Source of the DNA: Geodermatophilus obscurus
Lineage (GTDB): Bacteria > Actinomycetota > Actinomycetes > Mycobacteriales > Geodermatophilaceae
Assembly: GCF_900143215.1 (NCBI RefSeq)
Contig: NZ_FRDM01000017.1
Span: forward strand, 1 to 64,000
DNA length: 64,000 nt
Direction: 5' to 3'
The notes beneath the pieces were generated by a model, which worked only from the letters and a program-made list of their open reading frames with translations, was not told the origin of the DNA and searched no databases. Shown piece by piece: positions 19,466 to 28,346 of the stretch (position 1 is its first letter; each line of letters opens with the position of its first letter). The position numbers and the translations under genes were made by a program.

Positions 19466-20770
19466 GTGAGCGCCGAGGTGTCGCCCGGTGTCGACGCGCC
19501 AGGTGCCGCCGGCGCGGCCGCGCGCGGGATCTTCCCGCCCGAGCTGCTCGACCGGTGCATCTCCTGCGGGTTCTGCCTGCCGGCCTGCCCGACGTACGCG
19601 CTGAGCAAGGACGAGAAGTCCTCGCCGCGAGGACGGATCACGCTCATGCGCGCGCTGGAGACCGGCGTCCTGGAGGAGGACGACCCGACCCTGCGGGAGG
19701 AGTCCTCGTTCTGCCTGGGCTGCCGGGCGTGCGAGCCGGTCTGCCCGGCCGGCGTGCAGTACGGCGAGCTGCTCGAGCACTGGCGCTCGCACCAGTGGCA
19801 GGGCCGGCACCGGCCGCCGCTGGCGCGGGTGCTCACCAACGTCGTCGTCCGCAACTGGCTGGTGCGCCGGCTCGGCACCTTCCGCGGGCACGCGCGCACG
19901 GCCGCCACCTCACCGCAGGGTCCGCACCTGATGCTGGGCTGCTTCGAGCGAGCACTGTTCCCGGCGGTGAGCCGGGCCGCGCGACGGCTGCGCCCGGAGC
20001 TGGACGCTCCCGGGAACCAGGGCTGCTGCGGCGCCCTGCACGCGCACAACGGCGACCTCGAGCTCGGCCGCACGATGGGCCGACGGCTCGGCGAGCAACT
20101 GCCCGGCACGATCGTGACCACCGCCGGCGGCTGCGCGGCGCACCTGGCCGGCGTGCTGGGCCGCGACCGGGTGAAGGAGTTCTCCGAGTACCTGGCCCGC
20201 GACGGCTCGGCGTCCCTCGGCGAGCTGCGGGTCGACGGACGGCGGGCGCGGGTCGCGCTGCAGGACTCCTGCCACCTGCGCAACGGGATGGACGTCTGGC
20301 GGGAGCCGCGGGAGCTGATCGCCGCCGTCGCCGACTACGTCGAGCTGCCCGGCGCGGCGCAGTGCTGCGGCTCGGCGGGCACCTACTCGCTGCTGCGGCC
20401 GAAGGACAGCCGCCGGGTGCTGGCCCCGAAGCTCGACCAGATCGAGGCCGCCGGCGTCGACTACGTCGTCGCGGTGAACCCCGGCTGTCAGCGGCAGCTG
20501 GTCACCGGCCTGCGCCGCCGCCGCTCCCGGGTGCGCGTGCTGCACCTGACCGAGCTGCTGGCCGCTGCGCAGGACGGCGGGCTGCCGCGCCGTCGGCTGC
20601 GGCTCGGAGCGCGGCCGGGCCGCCGCGCCGAGGTGCCCGCCGACGAGCCGGCCGGGTTGACGGCCCACCTGAACGACCGGCCGCTGCCCGACGACCCGGG
20701 CGCGGCCGGTGCCGGCCGACCCGACGCGCTCGACGGGTCCGCCGGCCCCGACGAGGTGCACCGGAGCTGA
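19466..20770 (+). CDS. glcF: Glycolate/D-lactate oxidase iron-sulfur subunit
   Basis: The electron-transfer subunit paired with GlcD. The 434 residues have two 4Fe-4S motifs (CISCGFCLPACP and CLGCRACEPVCP) at residues about 24-90, then two cysteine-rich CCG domains (GCCGAL near residue 190; QCCGSAGTYSL near 300). This is the standard GlcF layout. The GTG at 19466 is chosen for its GAGGAGG Shine-Dalgarno sequence; an earlier in-frame GTG at 19448 overlaps that site. The last 70 residues are a Pro/Arg/Asp-rich tail beyond the usual end. Confidence 0.92.
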   Translation: MSAEVSPGVDAPGAAGAAARGIFPPELLDRCISCGFCLPACPTYALSKDEKSSPRGRITLMRALETGVLEEDDPTLREESSFCLGCRACEPVCPAGVQYGELLEHWRSHQWQGRHRPPLARVLTNVVVRNWLVRRLGTFRGHARTAATSPQGPHLMLGCFERALFPAVSRAARRLRPELDAPGNQGCCGALHAHNGDLELGRTMGRRLGEQLPGTIVTTAGGCAAHLAGVLGRDRVKEFSEYLARDGSASLGELRVDGRRARVALQDSCHLRNGMDVWREPRELIAAVADYVELPGAAQCCGSAGTYSLLRPKDSRRVLAPKLDQIEAAGVDYVVAVNPGCQRQLVTGLRRRRSRVRVLHLTELLAAAQDGGLPRRRLRLGARPGRRAEVPADEPAGLTAHLNDRPLPDDPGAAGAGRPDALDGSAGPDEVHRS

Positions 20771-20783
20771 CCCGGCCGGCCGG

Positions 20784-21872
20784 TCAGGCCGGCTGCGGCT
20801 GCCTCCGGTGCGCACCGAGGGCGGCCAGCCCGCGCCGGACGCCGACCGCCACCGCGCCGAGCGCGAAGAAGCCGTCCTCGTCGGCCACCTGCGCGTTCCG
20901 CAGCAGGGACACCAGCCGGTCCAGCGCGGCCTCCGCGGCGGCGATCCGCAGGTCACGGAGGTCCGGCGCCGTCCCGTCGGTGCTGTGGTGCGGCGTCCGG
21001 ACGACGCCGGCCAGGCCGGCGAGCGCGTCGGCGAGCAGCCAGCCGGCCCCGGCCTCGACCCGGTCGACGCCGCGCCGGTGCGGCTGCAGCTCGACGACGA
21101 GGGAGGTGAGGTCGTCGACGAGGACGGCGACGCGGTCGACGGCGCGGGACTCCTCGCGGATGCCGGCAGCCCGGCCCTGCCAGCGGCGGGCGCGCGGATT
21201 GGCCCGGCGGGCCCGCTCCACCTGGGCCTCGGCGGCGCGCATCCGGTCCAGCGCACGGTCGAGCCCGGCGGCGCGGCCGGCCCACTCCGCCGGATCGGGC
21301 ACCTGCCCCTCGCGCAGCGTGGCGGCGATCTCGTCGAGGTGGGTGGCGAGCAGCGACCGGGCGACGGCGATCCGGTCGACCGCGCGGGTCAGCTGCAGCG
21401 GCGGGAAGAGCACCGTGGTGACGAGGACGCCGATGGCGGCGCCGAGCAGCGTCAGCCCGGCGTAGCGCAGCACGTAGGCGCCGGGGTCGTCGAGGCCGAC
21501 GGTGATCATGAGGAGAGCGGCGAAGCTGACCCAGCTGGCCTGCTCGCGCCACAGTCGCAGCTGCTCGACGGTGATGGCCGCGGCGACGATCAGCGCGATG
21601 GTGAGGGCGTTCGGCACCGCCCGGGTCAGCTCGTAGAGGCCCACGGCCAGCGCGAAGCCGGTGAGGATGGCCAGCACGCTGCGCCAGGCGGCGCTGGCCG
21701 AGTCGGCGATCGTCGGGTGCACCGCGATCACCGCGCCGAGCGGGGCGGAGTACGCGTACTCGCTCAGCATCGGCGGCAAGAGGACGGCGACCTGCCAGGC
21801 CAGCGCCGCCGCCACCGCCGCCCGCACCCCGCGCTGCACGGCGGGCTGATGCAGCTGCACCCACAGGGACAT
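20784..21872 (-). CDS. FUSC/aromatic-acid-exporter-like membrane protein
   Basis: An inner-membrane protein of 362 residues with about six hydrophobic segments in the first 180 residues (for example LGAVIAVHPTIADS and ALTIALIVAAAITVEQ), then a long soluble helical C-terminal half rich in Arg/Glu. This resembles half-size FUSC/ArAE proteins thought to export aromatic or organic acids. The ATG at 21872 gives the family-like start; upstream codons look non-coding. It converges on glcF with only 13 bp between the stop codons. The substrate is unknown. Confidence 0.8.
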   Translation of the reverse strand: MSLWVQLHQPAVQRGVRAAVAAALAWQVAVLLPPMLSEYAYSAPLGAVIAVHPTIADSASAAWRSVLAILTGFALAVGLYELTRAVPNALTIALIVAAAITVEQLRLWREQASWVSFAALLMITVGLDDPGAYVLRYAGLTLLGAAIGVLVTTVLFPPLQLTRAVDRIAVARSLLATHLDEIAATLREGQVPDPAEWAGRAAGLDRALDRMRAAEAQVERARRANPRARRWQGRAAGIREESRAVDRVAVLVDDLTSLVVELQPHRRGVDRVEAGAGWLLADALAGLAGVVRTPHHSTDGTAPDLRDLRIAAAEAALDRLVSLLRNAQVADEDGFFALGAVAVGVRRGLAALGAHRRQPQPA

Positions 21873-21960
21873 CACGGGGAGCCAGGATGACCGGTGCGGC
21901 GGGCCACCGTTGCTGCGACGCGGTGTGCAACGGCACACACCGCGCGGCAGCGCCACCGGC

Positions 21961-22010
21961 CGGCCCTCCTGCCCCCGCCGCGAGCGGGCGAGCGACGGGG
22001 GCAGGAGGCT
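21961..22010. repeat. Terminator-like hairpin after the TipAL-type gene
   Basis: A perfect 13-bp stem pairs 21965-21977 (CCTCCTGCCCCCG) with 21996-22008 around a loop bearing the repeat core (GCGAGCGGGCGAGCG). It lies just past the stop of the leftward MerR gene. Confidence 0.75.
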
Positions 22011-22016
22011 CCTCCC

Positions 22017-22772
22017 TCAGCCGCCCTGGCGGGCGGCGTTGGCCTGGACGGCGGTGCTCACGTACTGCGCCAGGCCCGGGGCGATCTGCTCGTAGTGGGC
22101 GGTGAACCGCTCGTCCTCGACGTACATCCGGCCCAGGCCCGCGTGCATCTCGGGCGGGCAGTCGTAGAAGTTGCGGCTGATCTGCTGCCGGTGCTCCTCC
22201 GCGACGTCCATCGCCCGCTCCGAGTCCGCGGGGACGCCCGAGCGCAGCGCCTCGGTGAAGCGCCGCTCGACGTCCTCGCCCTCGGCCTTGATCCGGACCC
22301 AGTCCTCCTTGGTGTAGCTCCGGGTGCGCCGCTGGGACTGCGCCCACGCCTCGGTGTCGCCCCAGCGCTCCTCGGCCTCCGCCTCGTACTCCTCGGGCAG
22401 CCAGTCGCCGAACAGCTCGAACCGCTCCTCCGGGGTCAGCGAGATCCCCATGTGCCGTGCCTCCATCTCCTTCTCGACGGCCGCGACCATCGCCCGCGTC
22501 CGCTCCATCCGGTCGAGCAGCAGCCGGTGCTGCCGGCGCAGGTGCTCGGCCGGGTCGGCGGCGGGGTCGTCGAGCAGGGTCGCGACCTCCTCGAGGGGGA
22601 ACCCGAGCTCGCGGTAGACCAGCACCTGGTGCAACCGGTCGAGGTCCGACGGCGCGTACCGCCGGTACCCCGCCGTCGTCCGGCCGGACGGCGACAGCAG
22701 CCCGATCCGGTCGTAGTGGTGCAGCGTGCGCACCGTCACCCCGGCCAGCGCTGCGACCTGACCCACGTTCAC
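22017..22772 (-). CDS. MerR-family regulator, TipAL type
   Basis: A transcription activator of 251 residues. It has an N-terminal MerR helix-turn-helix (VGQVAALAGVTVRTLHHYDR, residues 3-22), a coiled dimerisation helix (about 75-115) and a C-terminal TipAS domain (SYTKEDWVRIKAEGEDVERR and NFYDCPPEMHAGLGRMY). TipAS domains bind thiopeptide antibiotics and related ligands, and TipAL often activates its own promoter. The length is nearly that of Streptomyces TipAL. The GTG at 22772 follows GGAGGAGG. It is divergent from the DinB gene, a possible target. Confidence 0.92.
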   Translation of the reverse strand: MNVGQVAALAGVTVRTLHHYDRIGLLSPSGRTTAGYRRYAPSDLDRLHQVLVYRELGFPLEEVATLLDDPAADPAEHLRRQHRLLLDRMERTRAMVAAVEKEMEARHMGISLTPEERFELFGDWLPEEYEAEAEERWGDTEAWAQSQRRTRSYTKEDWVRIKAEGEDVERRFTEALRSGVPADSERAMDVAEEHRQQISRNFYDCPPEMHAGLGRMYVEDERFTAHYEQIAPGLAQYVSTAVQANAARQGG

Positions 22773-22862
22773 CGGCTCCTCCTCCCTGACGGGGACGAGT
22801 GCACAGCCTGACGTCGCGTCAGGGTCAAGCACGAGGTCACCCGGTGCGGCAGGGTGCCGGCC

Positions 22863-23477
22863 ATGGACGAGAAGAGTGCCCTGCTGGAGTACCTGCGCGC
22901 CCGGCGGGCCGACCTGCTGGCCAAGCTCGACGGCCTCGGGGAGTACGACGTCCGGCGGCCGGTGACGCCCACCGGCACCAACCTGCTCGGCCTGGTGAAG
23001 CACGTCTCCTACGTGCAGCTGGGCTACTTCGGGGAGGTGTTCGGCCGGCCGAGCGGGCGGTCCTACCCGTGGGACGCCGAGGGCGCGGAGGAGGGCGTCG
23101 ACCTGTGGGCGGCGCCGGAGGAGTCCCGCGCCGACGTCCTCGAGCTGTACGCGTTCTCCGCCGCGCACGCCGACGCGACGATCGGGGAGCTGCCGCTCGA
23201 CGCCACCGGCACGGTGCCCTGGTGGCGGGCGGAGCGCCGGCACCCGACCCTGCACACGGTCCTCGTGCACGTGGGCGGAGAGGTCGCCCGGCACGCCGGG
23301 CACGCCGACGTCCTCCGCGAGCTGATCGACGGGTCGGCCGGGGTGAGCTCCCCGGGGGACAACCTGCCCGAGCGCAGCGCGGCGGAGTGGGCGGCGTTCC
23401 GGGAGCGCATCGAGGCCGCCGCGCGGCAGGCGGCCGGCCTCCCCACCCCGAGCGGTGCGCCACCGGGAGATGGGTGA
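22863..23477 (+). CDS. DinB/DUF664-family protein
   Basis: A four-helix-bundle protein of 204 residues resembling the DinB/DUF664 (mycothiol-transferase-like) family. Putative metal histidines are in GLVKHVSYVQLGYF, HTVLVHVGGEVARHAGHAD and nearby. A family-typical WWRAERRHPTLHTVL segment lies near residue 120. In actinobacteria many such proteins are mycothiol- or bacillithiol-dependent S-transferases, but the substrate is unknown. The ATG at 22863 is chosen; a GTG 9 nt upstream is also possible. The haloalkane dehalogenase gene follows after 10 bp, so they are probably one operon. Confidence 0.82.
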   Translation: MDEKSALLEYLRARRADLLAKLDGLGEYDVRRPVTPTGTNLLGLVKHVSYVQLGYFGEVFGRPSGRSYPWDAEGAEEGVDLWAAPEESRADVLELYAFSAAHADATIGELPLDATGTVPWWRAERRHPTLHTVLVHVGGEVARHAGHADVLRELIDGSAGVSSPGDNLPERSAAEWAAFRERIEAAARQAAGLPTPSGAPPGDG

Positions 23478-23487
23478 GGATCGCAGC

Positions 23488-24390
23488 ATGGCCGCCGACG
23501 TCTCATCCGACGACCCGTTCCCCCGCCGGCGCGTCCGGGTCGACCGCCGGGCCGACGGCAACCTGCAGATGGCCTACGTCGAGGTGGGGGAGGGCGATCC
23601 CATCGTCTTCCTGCACGGCAACCCCACGTCGTCCTACCTGTGGCGCAACGTCGTCCCGCACGTGCAGCACCTCGGCCGCTGCCTGGCGCCGGACCTGATC
23701 GGCATGGGGGAGTCGGACAAGCTGCCCGACCCGACCCGCGGCAGCTACTCGTTCTCGGCCCACGCGGGTTTCCTGGAGCGGTTCCTCGAGGCGGTCGGCG
23801 CCACCGAGCGGGTCACCCTCGTGCTGCACGACTGGGGCTCGGCGCTGGGCTTCGACTGGGCGCACCGCCACCCCGGCGCGGTCCGCGGCATCGCCTTCAC
23901 CGAGGCGCTGGTCGTCCCGCTGACCTGGGCCGACTGGCCGGCCGAGGGACGGCGGATCTTCCGCACCATGCGCGGTCCGGACGGTGAGGCCGCGGTGCTG
24001 GAGAAGAACGCGTTCGTCGAGCGGATCCTGCCGGCGTCGGTCGCCCGCGGCCTGAGCCCGGAGGCGCACGCTCGCTACCGCGAGCCCTTCGCCGACCCCG
24101 CGCACCGCTGGCCCACGCTGGAGTGGCCGCGACAGCTGCCGATCGAGAACGTGCCGCCCAAGGTCCGCGACGTCGTCGCCCGGTACGGCCAGTGGCTGCG
24201 CACCAGCGACGTCCCCAAGCTGTTCCTCAACGCCGACCCGGGCTTCATGCTGGTCGGCCGGCCGCGGGCGTTCGTGCGCAAGTGGCGGGCGCTCACCGAG
24301 GTGACCGTGCCCGGCGCGCACTTCGTGCCCGAGGACTCCCCGCACGAGATCGGCCGGGCGCTGGCCGAGTGGATCCCGACCCTGCGGTAG
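23488..24390 (+). CDS. Haloalkane dehalogenase (LinB-like, HLD-II)
   Basis: An alpha/beta hydrolase that replaces a halide on an alkyl halide with hydroxyl. The 300-residue protein carries a full HLD-II active site: nucleophile Asp115 followed by Trp116 (LVLHDWGSALG), catalytic acid Glu139 (FTEALVVPLTWADWP), His278 (GAHFVPEDSP) and halide-binding Asn45 (HGNPTSSYLWRN). The cap and C-terminal segments (WPRQLPIENVP, KLFLNADPG) closely follow LinB, the hexachlorocyclohexane enzyme. The ATG at 23488 has GAGGA upstream. The natural substrate is unknown; many soil actinobacteria carry such enzymes without known pollutant use. Confidence 0.93.
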   Translation: MAADVSSDDPFPRRRVRVDRRADGNLQMAYVEVGEGDPIVFLHGNPTSSYLWRNVVPHVQHLGRCLAPDLIGMGESDKLPDPTRGSYSFSAHAGFLERFLEAVGATERVTLVLHDWGSALGFDWAHRHPGAVRGIAFTEALVVPLTWADWPAEGRRIFRTMRGPDGEAAVLEKNAFVERILPASVARGLSPEAHARYREPFADPAHRWPTLEWPRQLPIENVPPKVRDVVARYGQWLRTSDVPKLFLNADPGFMLVGRPRAFVRKWRALTEVTVPGAHFVPEDSPHEIGRALAEWIPTLR

Positions 24391-24448
24391 CCGATCCCGG
24401 GTGCTGCCCGCGGCCGGGGCCCGCCGGCCGGGGAACTCCCCCGGAGCG

Positions 24449-24484
24449 CTCAGGCGGTGAGTGCAGCTGCACTCACCGCCTGAG
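24449..24484. terminator. 36-bp perfect palindrome between convergent genes
   Basis: Positions 24449-24466 (CTCAGGCGGTGAGTGCAG) are the exact complement of 24467-24484. The palindrome lies midway between the stops of the dehalogenase gene (24390) and the leftward gene ending at 24550, which fits a bidirectional terminator. Confidence 0.8.
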
Positions 24485-24549
24485 GACTGCGGGAGGCACC
24501 ATCTGCGGATCCGGGTCGTCCGTCCTCGGCACCGACGGAGGGAGCGAGC

Positions 24550-24996
24550 TCAGCGGGTCTTGCGGCCCGCGCGCAGCGCCTCGGCGGTCTTCTCGACGCG
24601 GGCGGCGCGGGTCTCGGGCTTCTTGGCCTCCTCGACCCAGCGCACCCACTCCTTGCGGTGCGACGGGGCCAGGCCGTCGAAGAAGGTCCGCGCGCCGTCG
24701 TCCAGCGCCGCAGCCAGGTCCTCGGGGAGCGGGGTCTCCCGCGGCGCGGTGTCGAGCTCCACCCGGACGTCGACCTCCTGCCCGGCCTGCAGTCCGGCGG
24801 CCTCGCGGTGCTCGGCGGCCAGCGGGATCCAGAACGCCCCGCCCATCGGCGCGACCGTCGTCCGGTAGCCGTACCCGCCCAGGGTGACGGTGACCGGCGG
24901 CCGCTTGCCGCCGCCCAGGGCCGCGACGACGTCCTCGGGCACCTGCAGCCCCGTCGCCGTCTTCCCGCTCTGCACGACCGTCGTCCGGAAGTCCAC
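24550..24996 (-). CDS. DUF1905/YdeI-like protein
   Basis: A 148-residue cytosolic protein. The N-terminal 90 residues match the DUF1905 beta-barrel (FRTTVVQSGKTATGLQVP, GYGYRTTVAPMGGAFWIPL). The C-terminal part is a bacteriocin-protection/YdeI helical segment (SHRKEWVRWVEEAKKPETRA). No biochemical function is established. The GTG at 24996 is supported by a TACGCT box at 25004-25009, 7 nt upstream, so the mRNA is probably leaderless. Confidence 0.85.
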   Translation of the reverse strand: MDFRTTVVQSGKTATGLQVPEDVVAALGGGKRPPVTVTLGGYGYRTTVAPMGGAFWIPLAAEHREAAGLQAGQEVDVRVELDTAPRETPLPEDLAAALDDGARTFFDGLAPSHRKEWVRWVEEAKKPETRAARVEKTAEALRAGRKTR

Positions 24997-25015
24997 GGCC
25001 GGGAGCGTAGAGGGT

Positions 25016-25073
25016 GGCCCCGTCCAGGGCACCGCAGCGAGCTCGCGAGGTGTGGGGAGGACGGGTCCTCCCC
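25016..25073. repeat. Terminator-like repeat
   Basis: An inverted copy of the intergenic family (core CAGCGAGCTCGCGAGGTG) flanked by CCCCGTCC and GGACGGG. It ends at the stop of the ABC permease gene. Confidence 0.6.
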
Positions 25074-25903
25074 CTAGTCGAGGGCGCGGCGGCGGAAGCC
25101 GATGAGGCTGGTCACCCCGAAGAGGGCGAGGAAGCCGGTCAGCGCCAGCGCGCACAGCCACGGCGGCAGGTGCGGCACCTCCGGGGCCATCTCCGCCCGC
25201 AGCGCCTCGCTGACGTAGGTCAGCGGGTTGAGCGCGCAGACGACCTGGAACCAGCGCAGCGTGTCCAGCGACTGCCACGGGAACTGGGTGGACCCGGTGA
25301 ACAGCAACGGGGTCAGGACGACGGCGAAGACGATGTTGATCCGGTTGGGCTTCACGAACGTCCCGAGCGTCATGCCCATCACCGCGCCGACCAGCGAGCC
25401 GAGCACGAGGAACGCGGCCAGCACCGGCAGGTCACCCCACTCGACCGGCAGTGTGCCGAGCACCCACCAGCTGATCGGGAACATCACCGCCGCGGCGATC
25501 AGCGCCCGCAGCAGCGCGAACACCACCTTCTCGACGGCGACCAGCGCGGTGGGCAGCGGCGCGAGCAGCCGGTCCTCGATCTCCTTGGTGAAGGAGAAGT
25601 CGATGACCAGCGGGAAGGCGGTGTTCTGCAGCGCGGTGAGGAACGCGGTCAGCGCGATGACGCCGGGCAGCAGCACGTCGGCGTACTGGTCGGTGGCGAA
25701 GCCGAGCTCGACGAGCACCTTGCCGAAGACGAACAGCAGGAACACCGGCTGCAGCACGACCTGCAGCAGGAACGGCACCAGCTCGCGGCCGGTGACGAAC
25801 ACGTCGCGCCACAGCAGCGCCCGGAACGCCCGGCCGACGTCCGGCCGGCCCGCTGCGGCTGCCCCGGCCTGGACCACCAGGCCCGGCGCGACCGTGTCCG
25901 TGC

Positions 25904-25907
<4 letters not shown>
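25074..25907 (-). CDS. ABC-2 type exporter permease (DrrB-like)
   Basis: A membrane subunit of a drug or lipid exporter, 277 residues, with about six hydrophobic helices and the ABC2 signature region (FTGSTQFPWQSLDTLRWFQ, ALNPLTYVSEALRAEM). The N-terminal 35 residues are a soluble Ala/Gly/Pro-rich stretch. The start ATG at 25907 overlaps the ATPase stop (ATGA), so the two are translationally coupled. Together they form a DrrAB-type exporter; the cargo is unknown. Confidence 0.92.
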
Positions 25908-26866
<959 letters not shown>

Positions 26867-26908
26867 CGGTGGCCATGCTCCCACCGGGAGGGGCCGGGGC
26901 CGAGCGCG

Positions 26909-27289
26909 TTACGCCGACAGCGCAGCAGCCGTCTTCAGCGTGGGGATGACGCCCTCGGTGCCGGGGTACGACCGGTTGCTGAATTCCCGCATCTCGGGGC
27001 CCCAACGGCGCATCGCCGCGCGGTGCGGGTCGGTGCGGACGAACGCGACGACGGCGGCCTGGTCATCCCACCAGGACACGGTGGTGAAGTGCCGGGCCAG
27101 CGGCTGTGCCCGCAGGTACAGCGAGCGCGCGCCAGGGGCGGCCATGGTCTGGTTCCGGATGGCCAGCGAGTCGCGGAAGAACGCCGGGACGTCGCGGAGC
27201 CGGCGCAGGTGCAGGTGGGTGACCATGACGACGCCCGCGCCGTCGCCGATGTGTTCGGCGGTCCAGGGCAGATCGGGGATGACGGCCAC
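26909..27289 (-). CDS. Monooxygenase-like/DUF3291-type protein
   Basis: A small 126-residue protein resembling dimeric alpha-beta-barrel proteins (DUF3291, CrtA/antibiotic-monooxygenase-like). Visible features are VVMVTHLHLRRLRDVPAFF, FTTVSWWDDQAAVVAFVRTD and a helical C-terminus. No catalytic residue can be assigned, so an enzymatic role is not proven. The GTG at 27289 follows an excellent Shine-Dalgarno sequence (GAGGAGG). It lies 42 bp upstream of the exporter ATPase gene on the same strand and may be co-transcribed. Confidence 0.75.
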   Translation of the reverse strand: MAVIPDLPWTAEHIGDGAGVVMVTHLHLRRLRDVPAFFRDSLAIRNQTMAAPGARSLYLRAQPLARHFTTVSWWDDQAAVVAFVRTDPHRAAMRRWGPEMREFSNRSYPGTEGVIPTLKTAAALSA

Positions 27290-27359
27290 GGCGACCTCCT
27301 CAGCTCCACGTGTGGAGCGAGGTTGGGCCTCCTCGCCACGGACGGGAAGTGGCTTTGTG

Positions 27360-27423
27360 CCCCCGGCCCCTGCAGGGTCCCGCCGCGAGCTCGCGAGTGG
27401 GCGGGAGGCAGGGGGGTCCTCTC
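27360..27423. repeat. Terminator-like repeat
   Basis: An inverted copy: CCCCTGC with GCAGGGG outer arms around GCGAGCTCGCGAGTGGGCGG. It ends at the stop codon of the leftward UPF0016 gene. Confidence 0.7.
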
Positions 27424-28023
27424 TCAGCCGGCGAGGGTCCGCACCGTCTCGACCGCGGCCACGACGGCGAAGACGAGGAACAGCACCGCGGCCACCCGGC
27501 GGATCAGCGCCACCGGCAGCCGGTCGGCCAGCTTCCTGCCGAGGAACACGGCCAGCGCCGAGACGGTGAGCAGCGCGGCCCACGCCCCGGCGAACACCGA
27601 GATCGGGTCGTCCAGGCGCGCGGCCAGCCCGGCGGTGGCCAGCTGCGACAGGTCACCCCACTCCGCGGCGAACAGCACGCCGAAGGAGATGGCGGCGACG
27701 CGGAAGAACGACCGGCCCTCCTTGCCCTCGGCCACGTCGGCGGCGTCCTCCGGCCCCTCCTGCGCGCTGCGCCAGAGCAGGACCGCACCGACCAGGAACA
27801 GCACCGCGACCACGCCGCTGACCAGCGCCTCGGGCAGCAGGGACAGCAGGCTGCCCGCGGTGACCGCGATCGCGACCTGCAGCCCGAACGCCGTCCCGAC
27901 GCCCACGAACACCGGCAGCGGCGGGAAGCGGGTGGCCAGGACCAGGCTGGCGAACAGCGTCTTGTCCGGCAGCTCGACCGGCAGGACGAGCACGAAGGCG
28001 GTCAGCACGACCGTCAGGGACAC
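27424..28023 (-). CDS. UPF0016/GDT1-type transporter, probable Mn2+ exporter
   Basis: An integral membrane protein of 199 residues with six predicted helices in two repeats. Each repeat carries the family metal motif E-x-G-D-K/R-T/S: the first reads VELPDKTLF (Gly replaced by Pro), the second AEWGDLSQ. Bacterial members (MneA type) export Mn2+, and eukaryotic TMEM165/Gdt1 move Ca2+/Mn2+. The GTG at 28023 is the only sensible start. The leader carries a yybP-ykoY motif, an RNA that turns on Mn2+ efflux genes when Mn2+ is high, which strongly supports manganese as the substrate. Confidence 0.92.
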   Translation of the reverse strand: MSLTVVLTAFVLVLPVELPDKTLFASLVLATRFPPLPVFVGVGTAFGLQVAIAVTAGSLLSLLPEALVSGVVAVLFLVGAVLLWRSAQEGPEDAADVAEGKEGRSFFRVAAISFGVLFAAEWGDLSQLATAGLAARLDDPISVFAGAWAALLTVSALAVFLGRKLADRLPVALIRRVAAVLFLVFAVVAAVETVRTLAG

Positions 28024-28099
28024 GGGGTTCTCACTTCCGTCAGGGCGCTGCCGGACGGATGCGGGCAGCCTCCGACCGGCAGCTGCCGGCGATGGCGAC

Positions 28100-28212
28100 T
28101 GCGGTCGAAGGTCTCGCCCACCCACGGCCGAGCGTGGGCCCGCTGACCGGGCACCCGGAGGCGCCAGCGTGTCGACCAGCGGACGGGGGGCTACTCCCCT
28201 TCTCGGCCGGAG
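28100..28212 (-). promoter_or_regulatory. yybP-ykoY manganese riboswitch
   Basis: Read on the minus strand, the leader of the UPF0016 gene contains GAGAAGGGGAGUAGCCCC (around 28187-28204) and, about 75 nt later, GCGAGACCUUCGACC (around 28104-28118). GGGGAGUAGC and GAGACC are the two invariant Mn2+-binding loop sequences of this class, with variable GC-rich stems between. About 77 nt separate the motif from the start codon, enough for an expression platform. Boundaries are approximate. Confidence 0.85.
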
Positions 28213-28346
28213 AGCCTAGCCGAGCGCGGCCGGAAAACCGGCTGCGGGCGGGGGTGACCCCCGCTACGGTCCGGCCCGTGCCCTTCCGTTGACGCCCGGC
28301 CGGAACTCCCCTGCCGCCCGCCGCCCGGCCGCTCGCCCGCCTGGCG

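Noticed and set aside
17716-20283. An 855-codon minus-strand frame opposite glcD/glcF
   Set aside because: Composition is that of a shadow frame and it contradicts the clear FAD and iron-sulfur motifs on the plus strand.
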